Source of the DNA: Cryptomeria japonica
Taxonomy: Eukaryota > Streptophyta > Pinopsida > Cupressales > Cupressaceae
Reading direction: 5' to 3'
Assembly (NCBI RefSeq): GCF_030272615.1
Contig: NC_081411.1
Coordinates: 209,280,244-209,344,243, forward strand
Length of the DNA stretch: 64,000 nucleotides
The first letter of the stretch is position 1. Every line of letters starts with the position of its first letter. Shown here piece by piece: positions 35,373 through 48,436 of the stretch. The notes beneath the pieces are model-generated. The model was not told where the DNA came from. It was given only the letters and a program-made list of their open reading frames with translations, and searched no databases. A program made the translations under genes and the position numbers.

Positions 35373-36235
35373 TGATGGATGGCAATGGTATTTTATGATT
35401 ATGGAAAATATGTAGTGTTATTCAGTTTACGTCTATCGGATTGGCCGCGAACAACAGTTTCACTCCAAGGGTTGCGGATAAATTTGTCGCAACTGTGGTT
35501 AAAGAGCTCGAAATGGCATCCGATTGGACTCTATGATCTTGTAGAAGATATTGAATTAAAAATTCTACTATGAGGACATAGAAGACGAAATTGAGATGAT
35601 GGTAACATGGCCTGTTTTCAGGCGTGAGACAAAAGTAGTGTGGCAAGTCCATTTATAAAAGTAGCCCTTGCACCAAAATAAAGGTGCAATGATTAGCTGA
35701 TAGTAAAATATATTTTAATCATTATGTTGGAGGGTATAAAATTCGAGTGTGAAAACTGCATTTATTAGTGATAATTATCTATAATATGAACAAAGTGATT
35801 AAATTATGAAATCTAAACACCAATATTAATATTATAATATAATCTTAAGTAAAAAATATACATTCGTAGATGTTTTTTTCTTGTCTTATTATATAAAGGG
35901 ATTCTTCCTCCATTCCTAAGATGTTGAATGACATCACTACGTATTCACAGGTCAAAAAATAAATTTTGGATTCAATTTATATGAAGTAATTTACATCAAG
36001 TACTATTGATGTTAATCATAATCTTAGTGAAATAATTTTTATTTAACTAAATTATTTAACATTTTTAATAATTATGCGATTTTTTGTGAAATCAAATGCC
36101 AATTTTCAAAAAAACTTTTTTAGTACTAGATAAATTTGTAAAGATTTAAACATCCCAAATTTTGAACAAATATCATTATAGAAATACGTAACAATATAAT
36201 CAATGTCCAATATATCTTAGAGAGATCGTTGTTGT

Positions 36236-37227
36236 AGTCTTTCTTCTTCTTTCTTCTTGATGATGGTATATGGATTGTTTTGCATTTTAGAGTATCTCTC
36301 GAAGGAGAATCCAAGTTATATACGAAGATCGTCTAATGATTTAACTCTAGATATGATTGTAAATGTCAAGCCTTGCCTTTCAATTGCTCCTATATCAATC
36401 GTTGCCTTTTGGAGTGTTAAGCCCTAGGATTTGTGGACTATTATAGCCCATGCCATCTCAAGCGGGACTTGTCTTTTGTTATTAGAGTTATTGGTACAAC
36501 TTTTGGATCTGTTGAATTCCATGGTGGCCCAGTGTAGTTATCAATTTTTGTTATAACATATGCTGGAATATTTGGTGGCTTGGACCCATATTGATACACA
36601 ATATCGAGTACTTCACCTGAGAGTTGCTTTGGTCCATATGTTTGCTGTTAGCATTATTCGTTGGCCTTTGCATAATAGAACTTGTTTTCTGTCCATTTTC
36701 GTAACATCTTTTTGTTATGACTCCTTACCAAGTCATTTGTAGGAAATAGGTGTATTGATTTGTTAAATTGTTCATTCTGAATGGGTGTAAGCTCGTTGGT
36801 TGTGTGTGACATCAACAATTGCCAATCATCTTGTTCCAGCTGTGCATTCCGTATGTTGGTAAGAATTTGTCTAAATCATGCTTGTGCTAGAAATATTGTT
36901 TGTAAGGTTATGGTTGTTGTAAATAGGTTCCATAGTGCTAGGTCACTTGAGTGGGATGTGTAGATAGGGTTGTCCATTACAAGTGATAATTGTGCAAGGT
37001 CGCCGATCAGAATCATGGATATCCCTCTGAATGGTAAATGCTGTCTATTCGGGAAAGCTTCACGTAACATCATGTCTGTTCATATAAGTAGTTTTGGTAC
37101 TATGAAGCTCACCTCATCAATGAGAATGTATTGTACACACTTCATGTCTTTTTGAAACGTGGTCAGTGACTGACCTTGTAATGGGTGCATATCTTTAATA
37201 GGGATTTTGAGTGCTAAGTGATGGTGG
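36236..37227 (-). pseudogene. PIF1-like DNA helicase fragment
   Basis: On the minus strand, blocks across all three frames follow PIF1 order. A region around 37200 reads IPIKDMHPLQGQS. Walker B-like YILIDEVSF follows (about 37105..37130), then FPNRQHLPFRGISMILIGDLAQL (longer text at 37060..36990). The C-terminal motif near 36440..36330 contains VPLEMAWAIIVHKS followed by GLTLQKATIDIGAIERQGLTF and ISRVKSLDDLRI. Walker A (GKT) and everything before it is missing, and at least four stops interrupt. PIF1-family helicases occur both as host enzymes and in Helitron transposons. No Rep domain or Helitron end is seen, so the source is open. Confidence 0.75.
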
Positions 37228-37350
37228 GTATGCATAGATGTATGCCTAGGGTTCAAATATAATTTTTTTAAATTGTGTACCTAAGGTTCAAATAGATTTT
37301 TTTTACATTTAGCTATGATTTTCATATTTTCTTACGAATAATAAATTAGT

Positions 37351-37466
37351 ATAGATTATATTGTTAATTTTGAAAACATATTGTGATATGTATGATATTA
37401 CTATATGTATAGATTATATTGTTAATTTTGAAAACATATTGTGATATGTATGATATTGTGCTTTTT
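37351..37466. repeat. 58-bp tandem duplication
   Basis: ATAGATTATATTGTTAATTT and the following 38 bases are repeated directly with period 58 (second copy from 37409). Confidence 0.9.
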
Positions 37467-37841
37467 TGTTTATATTGTAAAATCTAATTACACAAACATT
37501 AATACTTTATGAAATTTAAATAATCATGAAAAAGATACAAATATGACTCTAAATCCCCCTTAATCCAAATTTTGAAATTTGTGACCAAAAGAACCTAACC
37601 AATGCCCATATAAATATTAATATATTATTTAAAAGCTATTTTTTATTTATTTTCAATTCAAATGCTATAGAGTCTTTTATTTAACACTTTAGTATCCTCC
37701 TAACTTTGTTTTAATATACTATTTAGTTTCTAAAACAATAGAATAAAAGAATGAATCTTATAGATTATATGAAGCTTTAGGGTTATAAGGCCTGACAAGT
37801 TTTTTTGGGCAGCCACTTAAACGAAAATATTGCCTGCGCGA

Positions 37842-37956
37842 TGGACTTGAACCTAGGACCTTCCATACGCTGCTGGAGTGCTCTACCACTGAGCTACTGG
37901 CCCCTCTTGGACCAGTCCATCACCGGTCCGGATGTGGCTTATTTCCAACACCAACA
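37842..37956 (-). mobile_element. Truncated LTR-C with tRNA-like body
   Basis: On the minus strand it begins TGTTGGTGTTGGAAATAAGCC at 37956 and follows the short LTR up to the T-loop, then diverges at about 37842. The tRNA-like part (37903 downward) has GGGCCAG, a box A of TAGCTCAGTGG that matches the consensus, a perfect GCTC/GAGC D-arm and box B GGTTCAAGTCC. The 3' acceptor strand and LTR end are missing. No gag or primer site lies near it, so it is a partial solo copy. Confidence 0.65.
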
Positions 37957-38257
37957 GTAAATACATAGAAGGCGTCCATTTGGGAAGCAAACTACTAAGA
38001 ACAACTAAAAACAGATAAAACTATAAACAAATATAGACAAATAATCTATTTATCAACATCATAAAAAATCCAGAATTTTTTTTTTATTTACTGACCTTTG
38101 AAAGGGTTTATGTAAACAGCAAAGGGAGCTTCTCCAGACTATAATCAGATTTGTTTCTTGCCTTGTTGAATTATGGCATGATCAAATGTCGATTTTAAAG
38201 AGCTTGGGAGGCAACGGATTTGCACCGAGATCAATGCGCATTAAATGAGCTTCATTA

Positions 38258-38337
38258 TTTTGGCAAATATATTTCGTGGGAGAGATGACAGTTTTGGCAA
38301 ATATATTGCGTGGGAGAGATGACAGTTTTGGCAAATC
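38258..38337. repeat. 34-bp tandem repeat, 2.3 copies
   Basis: TTTTGGCAAATATATT followed by CGTGGGAGAGATGACAG repeats with period 34 (starts 38258, 38292, 38326). Confidence 0.9.
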
Positions 38338-38710
38338 TGAAATAGAGAGATTTCAGCAAATCTTAAAAATAAATATGCTAAGATTTTTTGGGAGAATGTT
38401 TAAATCTCAGCTATCAAGTGAAACAGTGTCTGATCTCATCAAAATTATTATGAATAGCCAATTGAATTAGATGGATTGAACCCGTAACAAAGTTTTTAGT
38501 TGTTGGTCATCTTTTCTGACTAAAGAAATTGGATTTCAACACGTTGGGATTCTCTGGCATGGATGGCATGGATCTCCAGCCTTCTGATGTCAAGGAAATT
38601 TTGAATTGTCCCTAATCCTCCAAAGAAGCTAGGCATCTCATTTTCAAAAATGGTCTTGAGTTGTGAACATAACAACTTCCTCCTCTACTTCTAATAGTAG
38701 ATCCCAATAC

Positions 38711-39010
38711 TTGGATGGAATTTTGTTAGTTCCAGGAAGGGCGTGCTTATGCTACTTTCCTTTTAAATTTTAAAAGATCAAATATATAAGAACTAATTGC
38801 AAACTCATTAGAAACATTCAGAAACTTCTAGAATTTCATAAACATTTGTCACACAATGTTTGTTTAGATGTCCATAGAAAATGGTTTACCTGAAACTGAT
38901 TGAGCCAATTCCATTTTTTACAGAACTTATGAAATATTTGATGGAATTTTCTTAGTTCTAGCAAGGGCGTGCTTATGCTACTTTCCTTCCAAATTTGAAA
39001 AGATCAAATT
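38711..39010. repeat. Pair of 72-bp direct repeats
   Basis: 38711..38783 and 38936..39010 share GGGCGTGCTTATGCTACTTT and their flanks with several substitutions, separated by about 150 bases. Nature unknown. Confidence 0.7.
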
Positions 39011-41133
39011 GCAATATCCCTAAATCTTGCCGTAAAATCACCAGTTCAATAAGAATAAAAAAATGTTTTATTCAAATTAAACAAAACTGCAAAAAGCCAC
39101 AGGAAAGGAATTGAATAAAGAGCCTCATCCCTACACAGACACTATAATGAATCCATTTATTCAAAACTATATATCTTTCCATCTATCCATCTATATCTAT
39201 CCGTATGTGTTTGTGTGCTTATCTTCTTAGTATAAAATTAAAACTTTGAACTGGTGACTATGCAATCAGATAATCTGCTTATAGATAAACATGGTAAACT
39301 CGATATCCAACAGGCCCTAAATATAAAACTTAAGCTACTGCGGGATTTAATTTTGTGTACTTGAAGATAGAAAAATTTGGGTGTTCTAAGTCTGATGATA
39401 AAATTAATTTGTCTGACTTTAAATATATACAGACATTGCAGACTAAAAACCTTCCATTCTTTCACAATAAGCTTTGTAAGATAAACATAATAAAATGCAG
39501 GAAATTATATAAAAATGTCAAAAATCATTTTTTTTCTAACAGTTTTGAATAAACACAACGTTCTAATTCAAGCATAATGGATATGGAAAAATGATAAAAA
39601 CTTGATTGCTGCATCGTTTCCCAATCTCTATAAGACCCTACTATCAACGAAACCTGGATGCATCATTCAAACATCGGTATCAGACTCAACTATATAAAGA
39701 TTCAAAATTAAATTTAACAAAATATCACTTCACCTGAACTAAGTTTAATTGCGGCCTATTCGTTGATCTCAATTTTTGTTCTCCTTCTTCCTTACATGGC
39801 TGTATATAAGCAGGAAGAAAGCGGTGGGCGACAAACAACAGGGTTCTGAATTCGCGATCAAATTCCCAGTTTCACGCCACACAGAGGTTTACCCAGGGAG
39901 AAGTTTATCTTGCCAAATAGTAGGTTTTAGGTTTTTCCCTCTATTTTAACAGTTTCACGACACGTAAGACTTTACCAACTGGAACATTCCGTTTGTGTAC
40001 AATTGACATCGTGCCACAAAATCAGTGCCTAGACAAAAAATGAATTTCGTGTGGCGTTAGTAATAGTATTACTCTGCTAAAATATAATTAATAATAAAAT
40101 ACAATGTGGAGCGATCACTATGCCAAAATGTTTGATTAAAAAATGTTTTAAGGAAATATTTTACTTGTTTTATGACAATGTCTACATTATTCATAAAAAA
40201 AAATGAAAGGTGAGTAGCTTTGTGGATCTGGCGATGTTAAATGTGTATATTTATTTGTTGAAGAAATCTGCAGTTACAGTATAAGAAATTATATATGAGA
40301 CTCTAATTCCACTCCGCCTGCTTTTGTTTTTCTTGAAACATATTATTACTCTGAAGAATGGAATCTAATAAGCACGCCAACCTTTATATCTACTGTCATT
40401 TATTTAATGTATTACATAGCAACTAATTCCCTTCCCCTGTTAATTTCGTTAACATCGAAGTCAACATCATTATTGTTAATATTTATGCCATCAAATCAAA
40501 GCATAAATAATATACTTTGCACAGAAGTTAGTGAATAAAATCACCCTACCGAGAGTTGAAGGAAACCGGCAGCGGGTGATTCCTTTCTGATGTGCGTGAG
40601 ACAATACCGGTGGGCTATGCCCACGTTAAATAGCCTATCAGCTAATAAAAAGAGAATATCTACTAATTAGGAAAAAATTAAATTTCAAGGAATAAATCTC
40701 AAATCAAAATTTTTTAAATTAATATATATACTTTAATTTATAGCATAATTCTTTGTTTAGTAAATGTCTTTTTTATTGATAAATTTTATATTGAAAGTTA
40801 GTCTTTAAATATTATGACACATATTATCATAAATTAGATTTCTATATTATTATGATTTTAAATTTTATAAATAACCTATCTAAATTTTTTTGCTTAATAA
40901 GATATAATCTCCCTTAAATTTTAAATGTTTTTAATATAGATATACTTAAACAAACATTAAAAAAATTGAATATCAAGAAATAAATATCAAACAAAATTTC
41001 ATATAATTAATATTAATTTATAATATAATTGTAAAAACAAAATAAGATATATATATATATATATCCCTAATTTTTTTGTACAGCTTGAGTTACCCATTAT
41101 TGATAATAAAAAATGGAAAAAAAAGACAACCCT
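39011..41133. other. AT-rich intergenic stretch
   Basis: No recognised gene. TGTATATAAGCAGGAAG at about 39801..39817 looks like a TATA region but no frame follows it. The F-box duplication unit starts near 41134. Confidence 0.5.
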
Positions 41134-41473
41134 AATTTTCTAAACATTTACTAATTATTCCCCTAATTTTGAGCAATATATTCTACTTTAGAAATCTCAA
41201 ACTAAATATTACATTTTATTTATTTAAATGACAACACTTTTTGTCCTTTTCTTTATTCTGAGTTGTTCTTCCCAAATCTCAAAATAAATAAATTAATTAA
41301 TTAATTTAATTGGCATTAATTAAAATATGCAACTATTGTCCTTTTCTTTATTCTAAGTAATTTGGCTTATTTAAAAAAATTAATCTACACAAATACTTTT
41401 ATAATTAATTTAGTCTCTATTATGAGGGCATCCCAAAGGGTGTGGCCTTTTTATCTGGAAAAGTGTTTCCAAG

Positions 41474-41480
41474 TATAAAG
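41474..41480 (+). promoter_or_regulatory. Candidate TATA box of F-box/kelch copy 2
   Basis: TATAAAG, 124 bases before the start codon, conserved in all three copies of the unit. Confidence 0.45.
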
Positions 41481-41603
41481 CAATCCTACAGTTTAAACAT
41501 CCTTTGACACAAATCTCCTTATAATTCTCCCAATTTCTGCACACTTTGGACTTGGTGTGAAAGAGTAGAGCTTCATATCTCGTTTAAAAAGAAAGACTCG
41601 ATA

Positions 41604-42584
41604 ATGGATTTTCTAGAGGAGCTCCCTGAACAAATATTTAGAGACATCTTATTAAGAGTGCCATACAAATCTCAACAACAGATTAAACAGTTATTGGAAC
41701 GTGCTAAAGAAATGATGGAATGTGTCCAATTTTATCAAGATAGAATTAAGTTTGGGCTGGCAGAGAAATATATTTGTTTCCTCGAGCATGCTGCGATTTC
41801 TATATACGATCCAGTCGATCAATCCTGTATAATGCGCACTCACATTCCTACCGGTTTTCGTACCTTACCAGATTCGCAGATTCTGTGTGTTAAAAATAAG
41901 CTTATTTTGGTGGGCTTGACTTCTGAGAGAAAATATACTATGGAGACTTTGATATATGATGTATTATCTGGTACATGGAAGCAGGCTGCTCAAATTCCAA
42001 TTGGCAAAAGGAGGTTTGCATGTTGTGCCACACCTGAGGGATCGATTTACATTGCAGGAGGATATGCCAAATATGATAATGCTGGTGAACCCCGTGAAGC
42101 AGCAGTTTATAAAGTAGATGAAGACAAGTGGGAGCTTCTTCCTCAGATGGTCGAAGAAGTTGGCTTCTGTAGGGGTTTTTTTTTTGAAGGAATGTTTTAT
42201 GTCATTGGTAGTGTATGTCAAAGATTTGATCCTAGCACAGGAGTATGGTCAATAGTAAATATGGGTCGGCAAAGTTTATGGTCCATCTACAATCTATTTG
42301 AACGACTGCTTGCATTCAGCATGAATAGAATAATGCAATATGATTGGGAAGGAAATGTGTGGAGAGAATTGGATCCCCTCCCTAGAGTGTTGTGGGGTCA
42401 AGTTTATGCCACAGAGTGGCGGGATCAAATTTTCTTGTGTGGAAATGACGCGCCTTCCATCGATCACCCAACCATTTTTTATATGTATAAACCTGGAGCG
42501 CCTTTTTTTGAGAGGTGGATTTCTCTTGACAAACTGAAGTTAGTGGGTAGGAATGTCATATATGTTGCCACGATAGAAATTTAA
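41604..42584 (+). CDS. F-box/kelch-repeat protein, copy 2, intact
   Basis: 326 residues, no intron needed. An F-box-like N-terminus (LPEQIFRDILLRVP, residues 7-20, then QFYQDRIKFG near 47-56) is followed by kelch-type beta-propeller segments. One of these contains TWKQAAQIPIGKRRF...GSIYIAGGYA, then EDKWELLPQM, CRGFFFEGMFYVIGS and GVWSIV. The layout fits the plant KFB/SKIP-type F-box/kelch family, usually about 340-400 residues, so this member is slightly short. The typical Cys-Lys-x-Trp of the F-box C-terminal half is absent. Known relatives recruit target proteins, for instance phenylalanine ammonia-lyase or response regulators, to SCF ubiquitin ligases; the target of this one is unknown. 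It is a single exon in the same orientation as copies 1 and 3. The start is fixed by alignment of all three copies. Confidence 0.85.
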   Translation: MDFLEELPEQIFRDILLRVPYKSQQQIKQLLERAKEMMECVQFYQDRIKFGLAEKYICFLEHAAISIYDPVDQSCIMRTHIPTGFRTLPDSQILCVKNKLILVGLTSERKYTMETLIYDVLSGTWKQAAQIPIGKRRFACCATPEGSIYIAGGYAKYDNAGEPREAAVYKVDEDKWELLPQMVEEVGFCRGFFFEGMFYVIGSVCQRFDPSTGVWSIVNMGRQSLWSIYNLFERLLAFSMNRIMQYDWEGNVWRELDPLPRVLWGQVYATEWRDQIFLCGNDAPSIDHPTIFYMYKPGAPFFERWISLDKLKLVGRNVIYVATIEI

Positions 42585-45500
42585 TCTATCGCTGCCTGCT
42601 TCATTGGTAAATTATTTAAAACATTAATGGTTTAAAATAGACTTGACCTTTAACTGTTCAAAGTAGAATTCAGGTATCTATTCCTTCGAATCTTACAATT
42701 ATTGATGTACTTTATTTTTTATTATGTATATAGTTTTTTTATTTATCAAAATTGTCATAAATATCATACATATACATATAAATTTAATATATTTTATTAG
42801 ATTGTTTTTGTTGACATTTTGTCAAACAATTCATCTTAAGTTTATTACTAGCATTTGAATCCAAAAGAGGTGCCATGTTAATATATTAGAAAATACGAAT
42901 CTTAACTACAACCAACTAAGGTGAGGGGTAGATCCTATTGCAACTATATGTTGAGTGCACAAAATTAGAAAGTAAATAATTGTTCTTAAGAACCCATGTA
43001 CAAGAAGCTTTGTGAATATGCTTAAATAAAACTCATTTTCCTTCAGAACAAGATATACTAATCTTTCCATTCTTATTTCCATGCAACATAATGAGGAATT
43101 CTCTCCAAGTTTGGACAACACAATCATTAATCATTATGTGAATACCAAAAAATAACAAAAAAATAGTAGTTGGTACCATGTCCTAGATATATATTTTTAA
43201 ACTAACAACTACTCATAATATGATGACTATGTAATGAGGAATCGATCATCACACTTTTGATCTAAAAAGGTATTATTAATGATCAAGTTATAGATAAGAT
43301 ATTTATATGATAACTATTGTGTATAAGTTATTTTAGAGGAAATATTTGAAAATAATCACACAATAACCATACGCACTCTACCTCAAAGGATTTAAGTATT
43401 TTACTTCAACTAGAACTATCAAAGAAATTATGAACTATTAATTTGATAATAAAAAATGTCAACCCTATATTTTACAAAATATACAAAAAATATTGTGATA
43501 ATTATCTTGATATGGAGAACATACTATTGTGCATCAAGGCAGTAAAAGGAGGATTGGCTGGGCTATATAGATCTATGTACCCATTCTAAACTGTTATTTC
43601 TCGTCGTTGTTGCCATGTAAAGTAGGTAAAAATAATTATTTATTTTTCTAGGAGAGAGCGCAAGTGCATACTTGATATTATTTAATAATATATAAACGTT
43701 ACATCATAGAAGCAGTAAGAAAATAGGTGCAAAACAGCCCGAGCAAAGCTCAATGTGTATGAAAGAAAACTAGACTACCACAAAGAGCCAAGCTCAATAT
43801 CTGGACCTAAACCTTACTATCCACTTAGTTGCGAAATGATCTAACAAGAATCTAACTGAAGTATCAACATAGAGTAGGGCTCAATATTTCATTATTTACA
43901 TATCTAGAAGTATAGATCTTTTAGAAGGAAATCATGAAGATATAAGGCATTAAAGTGCAAACCATTAATAGATTACCTCGATAAAAATAGAAAATGGAGA
44001 ACATGGTTCATAGTATTTACCTATATCCCTACTCACTGTGTATGAAAAATGAGGAAGAGACTACACACTAACAATCCAGAATTTATAGACAAATCAAAAT
44101 GAAAAGGGTACCCCAATGTGAGCATAGAATAGAAGGGCTTGAGCTAACCCTTGGGCTTATTTTCCCCTATCTCTTCATCATCTACTTTTCCTCTAGGTTA
44201 TTCTCACCACCAAACTTGCATCCCAAAGATAATCCCTTACGGTCTTTTTTGAAGCTGTCCTTGAGATGCACCAAATCAATCTTACGATGATGCAGTTGAT
44301 ATAGCGAGAATTGGGTAGCCTTTGCTGAAAAAATGATTTCTGATAAGATCCCTAGTTTGCCCTCAAACAAATTGCAGTTTTTTAATTCAATGATTATCTT
44401 TATGTAATTATACAGTTTTTCATATTAGGGTTTCCTATTTAGGTATTTCTTTGGAAAGAATCCTCCAAGCCAATCCTTGTCATTAAATAAATCATATTTC
44501 TTATGCCCTTTCTAAATCGTTAGGAGAGATAAAATATTGTTTGACATATTGAGAGCACATGTACCACAAAGGACCAAAAATCTGAAGCACATCAAAAGCA
44601 TTTGAGGTAAAAACAATCATGTCATATAACTTATAATTAATACCTTTATGAAACACTTACCAATTCTACGATAAGTACATGTTTATAATGATTGCCTATC
44701 ATAAAATCATTATACATTTACAATGGGCTCCCATTTTGGATCTCTAATCATAGTAGTTACAAATTTAGAATTGGTGTATGTTTTTTCATAGTACCCCATT
44801 TCTAAAAAGGTATTTTTTTATCAAAACCATAATGGGTATTCATTTGGAATTCATGGATCTTTAAGATTAGGATCTCATTATTGAACATGCACATATCTTT
44901 ACAAAATGGATAATGTTTTTAAATGTATTTTTCAAAGGTTGGAACTTCCACTAAAATATTACCCATTAATTTGCGTTTACTTTATATAGAAACACAAATA
45001 ATACAAAGTATCAACAAATGTTTTACATGGACAAAACTTTATATTAAATAACAAATACTCCAAATAACCTAATGTATGATTAATCAACACGAACAAATTA
45101 AAAAGTACTCTAGTACATGGTATAATAGTAAAACAACAATAGTCATTTATAGGTTTATTTCAATGACATTCTAACTTGCATATGATGCATGTCACAATAC
45201 AATCAAATACAACTACCAATTAGGTCAATATATAGAAGATTAAATATAAAAAATCACCTAATGAAAACTTAAAACTATGAGAAAAATAACTCATAAATGT
45301 ACTACACAAATTGACTCACAAATTCTAACACCATAAATCATGGAAAAACAAATCCATAAAAAATAATAGATTTCTTACACTTTTCATAAGCTATCATAAA
45401 TCATATTCTTTTTTGGAAACAAGAACTCCATTTTAGTTAGGCTAACTAATCTTCTCAAGTGATGCTTATGACATGTCTCAGTGACATAACTTTTTCATAG

Positions 45501-46290
45501 AAGGATTAAGTGCCACGTAACTGGTACTTGTCATTTTAGATTTGTAATAATAATTGAATATGAGATTTATAACACAATTAATAATGCATTGTAAATAGTA
45601 GTGTAATGAAATAAAAGAATGCAATAATACTTTACAAGAATAAAATAAGTATAAGAAACTATTAAAATTCATTTACAGTGGAAATAGAAAATTCAATACT
45701 ATTAATTAATTAATTCAATGTGAGCATAAAATAGACAATTAAGTAATAAAGTTTGCAAATTCTGTCACTAATTGATCCTTAAAAAACACATTTCAAGAAT
45801 TTATTTTCCCATTTGAACATTTAGTTTTGGGTTGTAAGCCCCATGATTTTTTTTCCCTCATATAATTATTTATAAGAGCTCAAAAATTGTATATATATGA
45901 ATCCCCATTCACACTACTAACTAATTTTTTAAACTTAAAATAACTAGTTAGTTGCTCAATTTTAATCTTTTAGTCTCCAATTTTGTGTATATAATAAGCT
46001 TAAAATGCGTTATAAGTGAATCCAAATATACAAAATTTCTTTGAATTTCATTTCTCATATAAGAATTAATTTCGTTAAATGATTGATATGTTAATTAAGT
46101 AGAATAGTTTCAAATTGAATTTAAACCGAGATCCTATGAGCACTACAACCCAATCAAACATTATTACCTTCTTTCGACCATCAAAACAATTTAATAGCTA
46201 TTGGAAGCTAACCATTGCTCATGATAATTTTAAACTAAATTTCGTAAGTTACTTTTGAGTCAGAGTGACCTCATAAAGGATAGCTTTGGC
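42585..46290. other. AT-rich intergenic stretch between F-box copies 2 and 3
   Basis: The 3' flank of copy 2 (about 42760..42840, AAATTTAATATATTTTATTA) recurs after copy 3 (about 47826), so the duplicated unit includes 3' flank. Otherwise only AT-rich sequence without recognised features. Confidence 0.55.
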
Positions 46291-46425
46291 ATGACTAGAC
46301 TAATGGTAGGTGGAGCATTGGATAGTCTTTTCTTTGACACCTGCTAATAAAATGTGGTCTCATGGGATGCAATAATCGTAGAAGTTGCACAGAATAGATT
46401 TGTTTGACAAGGATTTATAAATTTT
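46291..46425 (+). pseudogene. Short PPR-like remnant
   Basis: The plus strand reads MTRLMVGGALDSLFFDTC, two stops, then NVVSWDAIIVEVAQNRF, which fits a PPR L-motif junction (N-V-V-S-W-D-A-x-I). About 40 codons remain. It may be debris of the same gene family as the fragment at 34.8-35.3 kb. Confidence 0.4.
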
Positions 46426-46881
46426 TTAGTGAATGTCACTGGTACTTTCGAGTGCCCCTTGTAGAAAAACAGGCAAAATAAAAAATGTGGAAACACAGAC
46501 AAGGTATGTGAAGTGTTTTAGAATGTATGAAAAATTGATACAACCTTAGGGAGAACAAAAATGGGAAATAATGGATAATCTCAAACTAAATGTTATGTTT
46601 TAGTTATTTAATGACACCAGCTTTTATCCTTTTCTTTATTCTAAGTTCTGAAATCTCTGAATTCATAATATATTTTATTTATTTAAATGACATAAATTAA
46701 AATCTGCACCTATTGTCCCTCGCTTTATTTTAAGTAATTTGCAACTGTGTAAAATACTGTTCTCTCTTACATAAGGCTTATTCAAAAATAATCAACACAA
46801 ATATTTTTAGAATTAATTTAGTCTCTATTATGAGGGCATTCCCTAAGTGTGTGGCCTTTAAATCTGAGAAGCGTTTTCAAG

Positions 46882-46888
46882 TATAAAG
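46882..46888 (+). promoter_or_regulatory. Candidate TATA box of F-box/kelch copy 3
   Basis: TATAAAG in the same context as before copies 1 and 2, 101 bases upstream of the copy 3 start. Confidence 0.35.
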
Positions 46889-46988
46889 CAAGACCTGCAG
46901 TTTAAACTGCATCTGACTCAATTTCTTCACAGTCTGGACTTTGTGTGAAAGAGCAGAGCTTCATATCTTGTTTAAAAAAATCTTGATA

Positions 46989-47729
46989 ATGGATTTTCTA
47001 GAGGAGCTTCCTGGACAAATATTTCGAGACATCTTATTAAGAGTGCCATAGAAATCTCAACAACAGATTAAACAGTTGTTGGAACCTGCTAAAGAAATGA
47101 TGGAAGGTCCCCAGGTTTATCAAGATAGAATTAAGTTTGGGTTGACAGAGAAATATATATGTTTGCTCGCGACTGCTGCGATATCTCTATATCTATGTTG
47201 TGCATCACCTGAAGGATCGATTTACTCCGTAATGCAGCAGTTTATAAAGTACATGAAGACAAGTGAGAGCTTCTTCCTGAGATGCACGAAAAAGTTAGCT
47301 TCTGTAGGGGTGTTTTTTTTAAAGGAATGTTTTATGCCATTGGCTACTGTATGTGTAATACATGTCAAAGATTTCATCCCAGCACAGGAGTATGGTCAAT
47401 AGTAAATATGGCTAGGCCAAGATTATTGTCCATCTACGTTCTATTTGAGCAACTAATTGGTTTTAGCACGAATAGAACACAAGAATATGATTGGGAAGGA
47501 AATGTGTGGAGAGAACTGGATCCCCTCCCCCAAGAGCTTGAGGAGGTGGTTACTCCCAGAGAGTTGTTGGCTCAAATTTTTGTGTGGAAAAGACACATCT
47601 TCCATCGATCAGCCATCCATTTTTTATATGTATAAACCTGGAGCACCTCTGCCTGCGAGGTGGATTTCTCTTGACAGACCGAACTTAGTGGACAAGGATG
47701 TCGTATCTGTTGTGACGATAGAAATTTAA
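46989..47729 (+). pseudogene. F-box/kelch-repeat protein, copy 3, deleted and frameshifted
   Basis: The start MDFLEELPGQIFRDILLRVP is as in copies 1 and 2, but codon 21 is TAG (47049..47051) in place of TAC. Against copy 2 about 210 bases are missing after AISLY and about 41 bases after GSIYS, which also shifts the frame. Small insertions lie near 47350 and 47540. The kelch end and final VTIEI remain recognisable. It is more diverged than copies 1 and 2 are from each other, so it separated earlier or decayed faster. Confidence 0.85.
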
Positions 47730-48436
47730 ATTATTTAAAACACGTAACGGTTCAAAATGGACATCAGATATCTATTTTTAAGAATATATTTTAATTTAAA
47801 TTATATATACATTATCACATAAATATAAATTTAATATATTTTATTACATTATTTTTTTCTACGGTTTTGTTATACAATTCATATTGTCAATTTGTAAAGT
47901 TGAATTCTTTTATTTTAGTTCATTAAAGATTATTTTGATAACAAAACTCAGACATCATAAAAGATACTATTCCTCCCTTATTTACTAGCAGTTGCACCCA
48001 AAGAAGTGCAATGGTAATATATTGAAGAATTCAAATCAAAGAATGAAATAAAAGATATTATTTAATTTAATTGGTTAATCATATAAATGTGTCACGTCCC
48101 TGTTGTTGACACCGACAGTATATTAAATAAGTGAATAACGGAGAGAGGTAGTCAAGAAACATTAATGCAAGTAATTTATAGAGGTAGTCAAGAAGCATTA
48201 ATGCAAGTAATTTATTTCATCTGCCTTCATTCCACGATATGGAACAACATGCAATTAATAAGAGGGGAGTAGGTATGGTGGAGATAGTCATAGGGAAATG
48301 GCATCCGTCCATAGACTAGATCTCCAAATTCGAAAGCTTAAAGGGTTTCCCTTCTTGTAGAGAACCCAAATAAATTATTGTTGAATAATTTACACGGTGT
48401 ATAAAATTTATGTATATTAGTTCAGGTGTTTGATAT
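47730..48436. other. Flank of F-box copy 3
   Basis: The first part shares the copy 2 3' flank. A short direct repeat (AGAGGTAGTCAAGAA...ATTAATGCAAGTAATTTAT, 48144..48211) is present. No gene. Confidence 0.5.
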
